DNA of 64,000 nucleotides from Oegoconia quadripuncta (GCA_949316235.1 OX438755.1:16943151-17007150); one strand, 5' to 3'. Shown: positions 10,919 to 21,159, numbered from the stretch's first letter. Notes: generated from the letters alone by a model not told the origin. Numbers and translations: made by a program.

Positions 10919-11168
10919 TACCTTCTTTTTTTTTTTAAATGAGAGGGCGGCAAACGAGCATGCGGGTCACCTGATGGAAAGCAATCACCGCCGCGCATGG
11001 ACACCCGCAACACCAAAAGGGTCACAGATGCGTTGCCGGCCTTTGAGGAAGGTGTAGGCTCGTTTCTTGAAGGTTCCAATATCGTACTCGTTCGGGAATA
11101 CCGCTGCCGGAAGTCCGTTCCACAGGGTGGTTGTACGTGGAAAGAAGTTTCTTGAGAAACGTGCAGTA
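10919..11168 (-). mobile_element. Jockey/CR1-like LINE, 3' terminal fragment
   Basis: On the minus strand the C terminus of a reverse-transcriptase ORF is legible: [19 protein letters not shown], then [20 protein letters not shown], followed by a short 3' UTR ('gtgacccgcatgctcgtttg', 'ccgccctctcattt') and an A-run. The pattern 'RT..WN.LP..VFP..Y....FK' is the common end of Jockey/CR1-type RTs. It is strongly 5'-truncated. Sister copies lie at 36201 (+), 51843 (+) and 53785 (-). Confidence 0.65.
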
Positions 11169-11466
11169 GTCTGATTTATTATTATATTTATTGAACGCCT
11201 AGGATGTGTGACGGACATTTCTGGTGTAACTGTGTTGCTCAGAGCGGGTTGGTAAGGCTTCGTTGGGTTTGTTAGGATACTACGTGCAGTGCAGTTTTCC
11301 GCAATGCAGAAAATATCCGAGATAGGTACATACGATTCGCATAGGCACTTAAATGAATAACTAATTTAACCATCTGCCCACTGTGTATATAAGATGTGTA
11401 AATTCAGGTTATACCTTAATGTACACTCTAAAACAAATAAACCTTTATAGACCGTCATAAAACAAT

Positions 11467-11725
11467 GACGACCTGTTTGGTGTAGTGGTTAGAAACTCTG
11501 CTGCTGTACCAAAAGGTCGCGGGTTTGAATCCCGCTAGGGGCATATGTTTGTATGATGAATACGGACATGTGCACCCGAGTTATGGATGTTTTTCATTTA
11601 TATATGTATTTATTTACAAAAAAAATGTATTTGTGTAGTGTATCAACTATCCGGTATCCACAACACAAGCCTAGTTGCTTAGTGTGGAACTAGATGACGC
11701 TGTCTGCATATGTCCATGGAAGGTT
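11467..11725 (+). mobile_element. SINE2, full-length copy
   Basis: The tRNA-like head ('tttggtgtagtggttagaaa', then gcgggtttgaatcccgc) is followed by the conserved body, a poly-A-like run at ~11619 and the 3' half ending 'gaactagatgacgctgtctg'. It is the best complete reference for this family together with the copies at 13512 and 35402. Confidence 0.8.
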
Positions 11726-12254
11726 ATATTATAATACAAATTAAGTTTTCTGAGGAAATCAAATCACGTCTTTCCATAATATATTTAGTGTATTGTACAT
11801 TTGGCGTGATTTCGCTTGTACATACATACATATACTTACACCTGTTTCCCGTTGTAGTCCAGTAAGGATATACTTTTAATTTCCTATAATCCTTTAAGGT
11901 TATTTACGCCTTTAGCCCGTGATTTTTTTTTGCACATGGATAGAGTACCTGTCGGTGATACATTAATAATGTTTCTAACAAATCGGTAACTTGCTTTAGA
12001 TAATAGTATAGTATAGGTATTTTACTTTAGATATAATATAAAATCAGGAATTTTTTTAGATTATAAAAAAAAATATAATTATAAATAATAAAATTACGTA
12101 TTTTTACTGGATTATTGGGGTATGCAGAGATTTCCACTGCAACGATCCTGACATAGCAGTTTTGCTTGTTCCACTCTCATCAAATGGTTCATACACACTC
12201 ATGGGTTGACCGCACCTGACATTTTGTGAGTACGTCAGTCACTTGATTGTCGTA
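11726..12254. other. Unassigned AT-rich stretch
   Basis: Nothing recognisable. AT-rich with T-runs. Confidence 0.35.
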
Positions 12255-12480
12255 CGCTCTTCGTAGCATAATGTACAACACGCGAGATGTACACCATGCT
12301 ATGGCATGGTGTACACTAAGCAAAACGTACACCACACAAAACGTACAAATACACAAAATAAACATCACGCAAATTGCAAAGTTCAATATTTTGCAATAGT
12401 ACTTACGTTTTTGCTTATTGTTGAACTCATAAATTTCCGTAACTATGTAAAAAGATATCCTAAAATATTTCCAAGACAAC
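12255..12480 (+). repeat. Second copy of the cacgcaaaatgtacaa word array
   Basis: It contains 'atgtacaacacgcgagatgt', 'aagcaaaacgtacaccac', 'acaaaacgtacaaataca' and the flank 'tttttgcttattgttgaac', all matching the 2270-2660 element in order. The pair defines a dispersed family. A near-perfect 20 bp palindrome around accatgctatggcatggt (12292-12309) is specific to this copy. Confidence 0.5.
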
Positions 12481-12664
12481 TGAATAATAGGCAGGCCTGT
12501 AAAGGTGTATATATTTCAAACTGCTACCTACTAACTTATCCAGGTACCGGTACTCATCACCTACTTGAAGGGCCGAATGAAATGTCTCTTTTTCGTCAAA
12601 TTTGTTATACTAATTTACATCCTTAACCCTTTCTGACGAAACTGATGAAGTTTAAAAAACTTAA

Positions 12665-13078
12665 CCTTAACTTTTTATGGGCCGTGGGGACCAGGTGCTC
12701 ACCATGTCTTTAGAGAGTTATCTAATCAGTGTAGCTATACAAAGAAGGAATACGGCCTTTAGATATGGCTCCACCAACCAAAAACTTCGGGAAAGTTTTT
12801 TATTTGTGATTTTTATAGGCCGTGGGGACCAGGTGGTCACCATGTCTTTAGAGAGTTATCTAATCAGTGTAGCTATACAAAGAGGGAATACGGCCTTTAG
12901 ACATGACTCGACCAACCAATAACTTCGGGAAAGTTTTTTATTTGGATTTTTATGGGCCGTGGGGACCACTATATCTTTAGAGAGTTATCTAATCAGTGTC
13001 ACTACACAGAGAAGGAATACGGCCAGCCCTTTGGATATAACTCCACCAACTGGAACTTCAGGAAATTATATAATTTGT
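12665..13078 (+). repeat. Tandem array, three units of ~138 bp
   Basis: Units start with ggccgtggggacca at 12680, 12818 and 12955, giving periods of 138 and 137 bp. Each carries 'tctttagagagttatctaat' and 'aatacggcc'. The third unit lacks about 14 bp after the start word. The frame at 12677-12922 repeats with the units and is a by-product of the array, not a gene. Confidence 0.85.
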
Positions 13079-13511
13079 TTTTTTTTTGTTGGTTGAACTC
13101 TGTTTTATTTTCTCACTGTATTACCTAAATAAATATTACCTCTTTATTCTGTATGTGGTGGATTCACGTAGTTTACTATGGCTCTATAAATATACCGGAA
13201 GAGTTTTTTTACCGTAAGAAAAATAAATAGGGCATATTAGGTAAGTGAAATAGAAGGTATTGCCGTAGATAGTTTATTTTTTTTTCCAAAACCATCGACG
13301 CACGCGCATTCCTGATATTGATATGAGACTAGCGGGGTTCGTAGAGTTCCTATCATGCGAAATTTATTTAAAACTCATATTATCTCCAAGTTTTTTTAAT
13401 TTAATGATGTAATTATGTGGAACAGGCTGCAAACGCGACCGTCAAATTAATGACACAACGCGTTATTCGATAATGGTTTTGAAATAAAAAATTAAGCTAC
13501 CTATGCCAATA

Positions 13512-13800
13512 CCATGACGACCCGTTTGGTGTAATGGTTAGCAACTCTGACCACTATACCAAAAGGTTGCGGGTTCGAATCCCGCTAGGGGCATATGTTT
13601 GTGTGATGAATACGGACATGTGTACCCGAGTTATGGATGTTTCATTTATAATAAGTATTTATTTACAAAAAAAAAATGTGTTTATGTATTATATCAACCA
13701 TCTGGTACCCACAACACAAGCATATAGTTGCTTACTGTGGAACTAGATGGCGCTGTGTGTATGTCTAAGGATATTTATTATTTATTTATTCTATTATTTA
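13512..13800 (+). mobile_element. SINE2, full-length copy
   Basis: Head 'cgtttggtgtaatggttagc' with B box gcgggttcgaatcccgct, body, A-run at ~13668, and 3' end ggaactagatggcgctgtgt with a (TTTA)n-rich tail. Close to the copies at 11467 and 35402. Confidence 0.8.
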
Positions 13801-13860
13801 CCATCTATTTTACTTACCTAATATGCCCTATTATTTTTTCCTTACGGTAACAAAACTGAT

Positions 13861-13980
13861 CCAGTATAGACATAAATCAAGCGTGGGCTCACCAATTTGC
13901 CAGTATAGACATAAATTAAGCGCGGGCTCACCAATTTGCCAGTATAGACATAAATTAAGCTTGGGCTCACCAATTTGCCG
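13861..13980 (+). repeat. Tandem repeat, three units of 39 bp
   Basis: Three consecutive units begin ccagtatagacataaat and end gggctcaccaatttg, at 13861, 13900 and 13939. Only three or four bases differ between units. Confidence 0.85.
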
Positions 13981-14690
13981 TCGCTGCCTTATTTTGTTAT
14001 GACCACGTTTCGCTCGCAGCGCAGCCTTCCTCTTTACCCAATGCTCCCCACCTGAGAACAGACAAGTAGTAATTTTTAGTAGTTATATTTACATCAATTT
14101 ACTTCTATTAGCACTTTCGTAAACTTAAACACGACATGTCTTAAAATAGAAAAATAATTAATTACAAATTATTAGTAACAAAAACTATAAATTGAAAATT
14201 TAGATAACCCCGACGGCCTATGATACCATTGCCGTCAAACATAGCTAAGACGAATCTCGCAAATACCAGACAAAATATTAATAAACCGTTTTTAAATCAG
14301 TTTACCAGTTAAAAGTATAAATGTTAAGTAATATAAATATAACGCAGACATGAGATATAACTAAATAATTCTGAAAAAACTACGTCGGCAATGCTCGCAC
14401 TGCAATGTTAATACAACTATTCATAACCGGTTCTTTCAAAAGAAATGTTGTGAATAGTTTCCTGACTCGCAGTTACAGAGTAGTATTCTTGTTCTGTTTG
14501 TGATTGTTTAAAAAAAGGACTCTTATTAATTCTTATAATTAGATATTATGTTAACATATCTCTACCATGTAACGCAATACAATTTAATATTTTAACGAAT
14601 GGTCTAAAGAAAAAGGTATTTGGTAAAGAACACTGCAAAGTAAGCCTCATCGAGTGCTATGGTTTATTGTCCAGATTAGTACTTAACCTA
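13981..14690. other. Stretch with decayed repeat wording
   Basis: At 14175-14290, 'actataaattgaaaatttag' and the words after it match 22290-22330. This is a dispersed family also hinted at near 32880, 44500 and 49520 (pattern 'aatcggttaa...tatcaaacat'). No gene was found. Confidence 0.35.
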
Positions 14691-14694
14691 TAAT

Positions 14695-15092
14695 CTTATT
14701 TGAAAACATTGTTTAGGTTGCCTTCGGTACACTATCCCTCACGCTGGTTGGCACATCTAATAAGGAAAGCGGACTCTCCCAATTGCGATGTTTGTGGTAT
14801 GGTCGATGATGTGCAACATCTGCTGATGGAATGTGTCAAAAACCAGAGGGAAAGGGATGCTCTGGTGAGCAAATTGCAAGTCAATCTTTTCGATATTGGC
14901 ATTATTCATAGCATTTTATCAGGCCCACACTCAGAGGCGGCGAGATTGATTTACAAATTAGTTGCACTTCGGGGTACCCATCCGTAACTTTGTCCAGCTA
15001 AATAAATATATGCAAACTAGAGAGACAATGGGACTGACATGTCTAAATGTGAACAAAAGTCCCTAAACTTAAATAAAGATATAAAAAAAAAC
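14695..15092 (+). pseudogene. I/R1/Jockey-group LINE, C-terminal zinc-knuckle fragment and 3' UTR
   Basis: The frame at 14700-14987 reads FRLPSVHYPSRWLAHLIRK followed by a Cys-His motif C-x2-C-x7-H-x4-C (CDVCGMVDDVQHLLMEC). This is the zinc-knuckle found after the RNase H domain at the end of ORF2 in several non-LTR retrotransposon groups. A short UTR (ctaaataaatatatgcaaac) and an A-run ending at 15092 follow. All upstream RT and endonuclease coding is missing (5' truncation). An RNase H piece of a similar LINE lies at 19494-19780 (-). Confidence 0.7.
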
Positions 15093-15139
15093 ACCATACA
15101 ACTATTTGTCAGTTTTGTGTAAATAATTGAGTAAGCAAA

Positions 15140-15200
15140 GTAATCCTTTGTGCAACAGTGAACGTCTTGCAGCTGATATGATGCTGATGATGATGAAACA
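15140..15200 (+). mobile_element. RTE-type LINE 3' tail, short fragment
   Basis: 'cctttgtgcaacagtgaacg' followed by a (GATGAT)-type tail 'tgatgctgatgatgatg' gives the last ~55 bp of the RTE family. Confidence 0.5.
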
Positions 15201-15224
15201 AAGCAACCTGTTCTGTACATGTGC

Positions 15225-15395
15225 CCTCTGGCCACGTGGTCCGACTGCCTTTGTCCTACCGATCGGACGACATGACCTTTTTTTCCTGGTGGTACGATTA
15301 ACTAATCGGACCATTGAAACTATCATTTTCTTAGACAAGTGGTCCGTGGTCCCACCTATCGGACCACGCGTTCTAAATATGAGTAACGCGACTTG
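15225..15395. repeat. Cluster of short ggtccga / tcggacca words
   Basis: Four or five occurrences of a G-rich word and its complement (gtggtccgactgcc, accgatcggacgac, taatcggaccattg, gtggtccgtggtccc, tatcggaccacgcg) are packed into 170 bp in both orientations. The 129-codon frame at 15127-15516 spans this cluster and an RTE tail, so I treat it as chance. Confidence 0.4.
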
Positions 15396-15693
15396 CAATA
15401 TTATATTATCACTAATTAGTGGAAACTGTTTTGACTTATGTATTGCATTTTTGTTACAAACATTAGATGTTTGTGTGCCAGAAATAAATAAAATAAAAAT
15501 AGCAACTACAAAATAAGAAAATTTTGCAAATCCATTCTAAAATTGTATGAAATTATCTTCTATCATGTTTTAAGGAAAAGGGAATATTTAAAATTATGCC
15601 CTAAAAATAAATTTGTATGAAATATAAATGTAAAATAATCAAGTGAAGTGAAGCCGAAAATTGTTGGACTTCCATACGAAAGGTGAATTCTTG

Positions 15694-15984
15694 ACGTAAT
15701 TCACACCTGACGTTAAGTGAAGATGAGGCCGAAGGTACTGTACTATACGAAGGGCGTAATGACCCGAAAAACCCACCTTATTTGAGGGACTGACTATCTT
15801 ATCTCTACCAACTGGAACACAACAATGCTGGTACTGTTTGGTGGGAGACTTAAATAAGGTGGTGGTAGCTCAGGAGGGTATTTTCAAATGCCCTACCATC
15901 AACCAAACATATACCTCGCTGGGATGGAACCCGCGACTTCCGATTCGTAAACTCTATGCTGTTTACATTGAGCCACGGAGGCGG
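15694..15984 (-). mobile_element. SINE1, nearly complete diverged copy
   Basis: Minus-strand copy. The tail side reads 'acacctgacgttaagtgaag' and the head side 'cgcgacttccgattcgtaaa' to 'gagccacggaggcgg'. It is more diverged than most copies and carries an extra ~15 bp 'tgtactatacgaaggg' block. Bases 15655-15690 upstream are a scrap of the MITE-T family (ttggacttccatac). Confidence 0.75.
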
Positions 15985-15989
15985 TCTCT

Positions 15990-17650
15990 GCCTAACGGGA
16001 TCTGCCATCGAGACATTGAGTATGAGAGAGCACAGGTTTTGCTGCCCTTAATTATCACCCATGAGAAACAGCTGTCACTTTGACCCGAGCTCATTAACAA
16101 ATGAACTAGCAGACATATTGATTCAACATCCTATTGATTGCGGTGTTAACCACAAAGGAATGGACTCAACTAATTAAATATTCAATGAGCCGTCTATGTG
16201 TAACTGTTTCAGTATAATCATACCACAGAACGTCAAACCTTATAAGTTCATAATTGTACGAACTTCGCAGATCATCTTCCACTCAGGTCCTCGCTCTAGG
16301 CGGATAATGACACTGTAGCGTCTTGGCCACTAACATTTATACCGCGCCTATGGAAACTCTTTGGTCCGGCTCTCGGAATTCAAAAATTCAAACAGACAGC
16401 AATATTTTTAAGCTTCAAAACTCAGAATGCACAAATTTCAAGAAATAATAACAAAAATGCAACATCTCTAGCTGTGTTCCCGTCAGCCCTTATTAGATGA
16501 AGTTTAAACAAATTAGTAATCTGATAAAACAGGCAATTAGAAGAAATTTTTAGACGCTTCCTCTTATGTCAAAGCTTGGCTTTTAAGCGGAAACTCGGCA
16601 AGTAATATTGCGCTTTTACTTATATTTCCTACAATGTATAATATTAGGTATCTATGAGTTATAATGAATAAAGGCAAAATAATTATTATGTAGTGAGTGA
16701 AGTCAATGATTATGTACAAGTAAAGGGCAGTGCAAAATAAGTGTATGACAGAGCTTGGTGTTCCCACAAGAAGTCGCCAAAATCTTCCAGTACGAAACTG
16801 TTTCAGTGTCATGAAATTAATGCATGCATTGTAAAACTTGACGTTTACACGTGAAATTACAGGTTAAATTAATGTCATGAAATTTAATTTTATGCCACTA
16901 CTTTCGTAATGTATATTCGGCTTAATGTACGATTTCCTTGTTAGAATTACATAATTAATTGCTTCGATATTTGGTGGTGTACCGTTCATGTGAAGAGCTG
17001 AATACACGGATTCACGAAGAATCCCCGCATCCACGACTCCTTCAACACTAAGCAATACCATTTTAAGTATTTAATAACGATTTATGTATTTAAGAGGCTG
17101 AAACCAGCCAATTGCGTTGAAAGATTATCATTTTTTGTAAAGCCTATAGCTCGTATCATTATAAAAAAAGTTATAGGTAAAATTGATCATATTTCTGACA
17201 TGATTCATGTTTTCAAAACATAATTACACAATCTTCTCTCGATAGAATTTAATTGCAAAGTGGCATCTAAAAATGCATGAAATCTTATTTTTCTCAGATA
17301 TGCATTCACTAACATAAATTATATTTTGTACAATATTGTGTCGTATATGTTACTAAAACAAATTCATGTTTTAGATTTTCAATAATGCGTCTATTTTAAT
17401 TGAAATAATTAATTTTGTGATTTGGCACTTACGCCCTATAATTCTCAGAAACGCTTTCTCTGTTACTAAAACCCGACAGCATATTTTGTTTTCGCGAACG
17501 CCATGTTAGTTAGATTGTTTAACCATACAATGTGACACTCCAGGGATCAAAGCGAATCTAACTGCACTTCGAAATTGGTCAAGCCGTTTAGGCTACAGGA
17601 TGCGCCAAAGGAACGGACATACACATGCATAGATATATTCACTCGAAAAA
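15990..17650. other. Unassigned stretch with decayed repeats
   Basis: At 16410-16470 'cagaatgcacaaattt' matches 24168-24190, so a dispersed repeat runs through here. No coding region was recognised in the rest. Confidence 0.35.
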
Positions 17651-17654
17651 CATT

Positions 17655-17986
17655 AACCGCCTCCGTGGCTCAATGTAAACAAGATTGGGTTTACGATTCG
17701 GAGGTCGCGGGTTCGATCCCCAGCGGGGTACATGTTTAAGTACTCGCTTTGGTTGGTGGTAGGGCATTTTAAATGTCCGCCTGGCTAGCTACCACCATCT
17801 TATCTAAATCTGCCGCCAAGCAGCAATGTTAATAGCATTGTTGTGTTCCGGTTGTCAGAGATAAGATAGCCAGTCCCCGAAATGTGTTGGGGTTTTCGGG
17901 TCAGTACGCTTCAACCTTCGACCTCATATTCACTTAACATCAAGTGTGATTGAGGTCAAGTCGAACCCGTCGTGCATAAAAAAAAA
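17655..17986 (+). mobile_element. SINE1, full-length reference copy
   Basis: The head, 'accgcctccgtggctcaatg' through gtcgcgggttcgatccccag, has a tRNA-like shape with a clear Pol III B box. The body has 'catcttatctaaatctgccg' and an 'attgttgtgttccggttgtc' block. The tail reads tcacttaacatcaag, gtgattgaggtcaag, 'cccgtcgtgcat' and ends in an A-run. There is no coding capacity. The family has about 18 copies or fragments on both strands in this window, which makes it the most abundant element here. The tail resembles the ends of LINE-like fragments at 46802 and 57020, suggesting the LINE that mobilised it. Confidence 0.9.
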
Positions 17987-18069
17987 TATATGAGCAGAAA
18001 ATATTCTAAACAGTTGCGCAGAAGTTATTATTTTATAGTTGTATTTTTTCTCATTTAATAGCAATAATA

Positions 18070-18130
18070 ATTTTATACCCTGTGACAAAACGGTGTGCAC
18101 GCCACTGATGATGATGATGCAACTACTCTT
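18070..18130. repeat. Dispersed repeat scrap (ccctgtgacaaaacggtgtg)
   Basis: The same wording recurs at 56022-56050 (ccctgtgacaaaacgctgtg). Here it is followed by a (TGATGA) tail, consistent with an RTE-type 3' end. Confidence 0.35.
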
Positions 18131-18367
18131 CCAAGTATATAAATAAAGTATACTAGGACATACGAAACTGTAATTTCACCCAACCATCAGCTAAAATACC
18201 AAAGCCAGTATTTCATAGAACTTAATGGAGCAGTTATTGGGCTTATGACTAATACCCCACAGAAATCCCCAATTACCTTTAAGTGAAGAAAGTGCTGAAC
18301 GAACACGTTTAGTAATATACGTAAACGAGGACTATTTTAACGATTTATACCTATATAAGGTTAATGT

Positions 18368-18990
18368 AGGTTGGGAAATGGTGTATTGGGTAGTAATTCC
18401 GTCTTAAAAAACCAATTGTTGCGACTTCGAAACCCGCTTGGGGTAAATATTGGGTCTTTACCTATGAAATTGGAGTTTTTTTTCTTTGTTAATCATATGT
18501 AACAATTCCTGCGATTTTCAAAACTATATCCAAATTTGTTTTTATTTGGAAAATGGAATATTATTTCAAGGTTTCACATGAAACATTTTTTAATTTCTGG
18601 GCTATATCACATAATAAAAAAAATTTGAAGAGTTCTTTTCATGTGCTTCCCACAATCATTTCTTAGATTCGCTGAAACTTTTATAAAGCGTTTACTTTGA
18701 AAAATTAACGCTGCCTATACTTAACTTAATGTTATCCGATAATACACATAAAGTTTAGCTAAATTTGGATTTGCCGTTCCCAAAAAAAAAAACAAAAATG
18801 TTTGTATGGAGAAAACAGTCTTAATGAAATTCTTCATACAAAACGCCAATTTCATAGGTAAGGACCTAATATTTGTGTGATGAATACGAACTTTCCTACT
18901 CCTGAGACGAAATTTTAGTTATCCAGTGTTCACAGTAGGTTACTGGCTTTACCGAGTTTATGTATCTACATAATTGGTGCAAAATGTCCG
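18368..18990 (+). mobile_element. SINE2 copy split by a MITE
   Basis: The 5' half (18368-18449) has a diverged head and 'cgcttggggtaaa'. The 3' half resumes at 18870 with tatttgtgtgatgaatacga. Removing 18450-18869 plus one TA restores the family sequence ggggtaaatatttgtgtg exactly, which dates the MITE as the younger insertion. Confidence 0.8.
18450..18869. mobile_element. 420 bp MITE with TTRGGTC ends and TA duplication, copy 1
   Basis: Terminal inverted repeats are ttgggtctttacctatgaaa at the left and, reversed, ttaggtccttacctatgaaa at the right. It is flanked by TA on both sides (18448-18449 and 18870-18871), as in Tc1/mariner insertions. It has no coding capacity. A second copy at 57413-57820 is very similar across its length, with the same ends and TA flanks. 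Confidence 0.85.
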
Positions 18991-19029
18991 AAATATTTAT
19001 TATATTACTAAATGTAAATTAAAAGGGTT

Positions 19030-19160
19030 TTTTTGTTTGTTGCTCAATCACGGAGAAACGGGTGAACTGATTTGGATAAAATTTGGTAAATAGGTTAGAA
19101 TATACCCTTTTTTTGACGCGGGGAAACTCCTGACGCGTACCGCTCGCCTGGGCGACGGCG
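19030..19160 (+). mobile_element. Helitron-type repeat fragment
   Basis: 'gttgctcaatcacggagaaa' and 'gaactgatttggataaaatt' match the start region of the Helitron family described at 19184. The end (gcgacggcgaactctagttt) is aberrant. Confidence 0.5.
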
Positions 19161-19183
19161 AACTCTAGTTTAACTAATATTAT

Positions 19184-19415
19184 AACTAACTAATATTATA
19201 AATGCGAAGGTTTGGATGTTTTTTTTTTGTTTGTTCTCAATCACAGCGAAACTGTTGAACGGATTTGGACGAATTTTGGTATATAGGTAGAATATACCCT
19301 AGATTAAGACATAGGGTATTTTTTATCCCGGTAAAGTGAGTAGTTCCCGTGGGATAAACAAATTTCCGCGATAAAGTTATTCCACGCATGCGAAGCCGTG
19401 TGCGGAAAGCTGGTA
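19184..19415 (+). mobile_element. Non-autonomous Helitron
   Basis: It starts around 'taactaatattataaatgcg', passes through 'gttctcaatcacagcgaaac' and 'tttggtatataggtagaata', and ends with 'gcatgcgaagccgtgtgcgg' and a CTRR-like terminus near gctggta. There are no inverted ends and no duplication, as expected for rolling-circle elements. Related copies are at 23115 (-), 28628 (+) and 52288 (+). Confidence 0.65.
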
Positions 19416-19429
19416 CACAATAAACCAAA

Positions 19430-19492
19430 AAAATTGGTCTGACCTGCACTCGCGAAGCCTAAAAGCTAACTATGAATAATGCCTAAATAGTT
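19430..19492 (+). repeat. Fold-back MITE family B, inner fragment
   Basis: 'gtctgacctgcactcgcgaag' and 'ctaactatgaataatgcct' match the inner part of the family at 53160-53350 and 34800-35325. Confidence 0.45.
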
Positions 19493-19493
19493 T

Positions 19494-19780
19494 GATGCCG
19501 GCTGAAGGCCGTGACAATGTTTGTCCTGCTCATATCAGCATGTCCGAACCAAGGGCTATGGAAAAGCTGAGGTTGGATTGTTTTGTACCATATCCCCTTA
19601 CACCGAGATCGCTCGTCAAAATGCTCCTTCCAATTGTCGTGGCAAAGTCCTTTAACAATATGTATGATATCTGAGTAAAGCGGTGTAGAGTTGGTGGTTT
19701 CACCATCTGTCGCAGCTTCCCTTGCGAGACGATCTGCCTCCTCGTTTCCGGAGATACCGATATGAGACAGAATCTCGGAC
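19494..19780 (-). pseudogene. LINE RNase H domain fragment (I/R1/Jockey group)
   Basis: On the minus strand an open stretch of ~90 codons begins HIGISGNEEADRLAREA, which is the end of an RNase H domain (the His-x4-Asn-x2-Ala-Asp pattern). It then reads DNWKEHFDERSRCKG and TIQPQLFHSPWFGHADMSR. In related LINEs this linker leads to the zinc-knuckle seen at 14700-14987. RT, endonuclease and zinc-knuckle are absent. No stop codon interrupts the visible part, but it is truncated at both ends. Confidence 0.7.
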
Positions 19781-19785
19781 GGAGA

Positions 19786-19890
19786 GACGGACTAAGCGCT
19801 TTGAAATATTAAAGAAAATTTTAAGAGCGCCCGGCCCCCAAGGACCTAAAGTTGCGACTCCGAAAGCAAGGAAAATATATTCGAATGTTA
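19786..19890 (+). repeat. Conserved coding-like 95 bp block, copy 1
   Basis: It translates as TKRFEILKKILRAPGP then KVATPKARKIYS and ends at a stop within seven codons. The copy at 49060-49160 differs by about five substitutions in 96 bp. The flanking sequences differ completely, so it is a dispersed fragment of an unknown protein-coding element. Confidence 0.5.
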
Positions 19891-20479
19891 ATTAAATATA
19901 AATTTATCTCTTCAATCATTATTATCATATTAACTATATCTTTCCAAAAAACTATATCAGTTATATACACAGGAAAATATTGAACGGAAGTGAAATCAGG
20001 AATCGATATCTTACTAAAACAATTCTTATACATATACATAATAATAGAAGCTATAGCTACAATTCATTATGGAATGGAATGCCCATATAATAAAAGCTTG
20101 TAAAATAAATAAGGATCAAATCTAACACGGTTGTATTCTATGTTGCAATAGAACTTGAATGCTGACGATACAAGAGAATATAATATTACCTTGTATTTTA
20201 TTCCATGACTGATTTTATTTTTCTGCTTTCGGCAACATTTTCCACTCATATATTTCAGCGGGTACGTTTGTCGTGTCTATGCTTTTCTCGTTTTCTCAAA
20301 CTGAATTTTCTAGTGCCTACGAATATTAGGTTCGCTTTGCTTTCGTTGTACATTTTATATACAGTTGGCAAACCAGTTCGGATGTGAATTTGAAATGCTA
20401 TGTGGTTTTGCTTGATGTTTGTTGTTGTATCTACTATTAAAGTAAACTTTATTTGAAAATTCTTAACCGACTTCAAAAG

Positions 20480-20723
20480 ACTTAAGTGAAGATGAGGTCG
20501 AAAGACTGGTTATCTTATCTCTGACAACCGAAACACAACAATGCTATTAACATTGCTGCCTGGTGGCAGATTTAAATAAGATGGTGGTAGCTAGCCAGGC
20601 TGACATATAAATTGCCCTACCATCAACTAAACCGAGTACTAAACATGTACCCCGCTGCGGATCGAACCCGCGACCTCCGAATCGTAAACCCAATATTATT
20701 TACATTGAGCCACGCAGGCGGAG
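20480..20723 (-). mobile_element. SINE1 copy with internal deletion
   Basis: Minus-strand copy from the tail (acttaagtgaagatgaggtc) to the head (gagccacgcaggcgg). The block holding 'agtacgcttccac' and 'ggggtttccgg' is deleted (about 45 bp), and the extreme tail is lost. Confidence 0.8.
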
Positions 20724-21030
20724 AGTATCAGTTAGTACAACGAAATTAATACAAATTTACGTCTTGTGAATTGATATAATGTAAATTTTAATCAACATCA
20801 AACTCATTTAAAATTCCAGTTGACACACGACCGACACTCAGGTTACAAGCAGAGCACCAGTGTTTTGCCCGTCATGGATTAATTATGGGTTCACACAATA
20901 TAGGTAGAGAAAAGTCCTTTAAGAATTCATGGGAACCTAATTTATTGTGTTTATTTTATTTTGTTTTATTCAGGACAACTAACAGCTACACAATACAGTT
21001 ATGTTTTATAATATTATATGTAGACAATTG
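20724..21030. other. Unassigned stretch
   Basis: Nothing recognised apart from T-rich sequence before the LINE tail that follows. Confidence 0.3.
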
Positions 21031-21034
21031 TGAA

Positions 21035-21155
21035 TTAATACAATACAATACAAATACTCTTTATTGCGCAAAATAATTTACAATAATTTTTGATGATAAC
21101 AATAGAACACAATTAGGCGGTCTTATCACTAATAGCGATCTCTCCCAGAAAACCC
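21035..21155 (-). mobile_element. LINE 3' UTR tail (CAATAAAG type), minus strand
   Basis: Read on the minus strand: 'gggagagatcgctattagtg', 'ataagaccgcc', then an AATAAAG signal and an A/T-rich tail. The hairpin-like 'gatcgct.ttagcgat' followed by aaggccgcc marks a widespread lepidopteran LINE end, also at 48530, 51680, 62205, 24570 and 60905. Confidence 0.5.
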
Positions 21156-21159
21156 ATAG

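Noticed and set aside
12677..12922. Repeated-peptide protein (81 codons)
   Set aside because: The peptide repeat only mirrors the 138 bp tandem DNA array.
13861..13980. CRISPR array
   Set aside because: The 39 bp units are contiguous without unique spacers, and the genome is clearly eukaryotic.
15127..15516. 129-codon open frame as a gene
   Set aside because: It starts inside an RTE tail (the DMMLMMM run is the TGATGA repeat) and crosses a word cluster.
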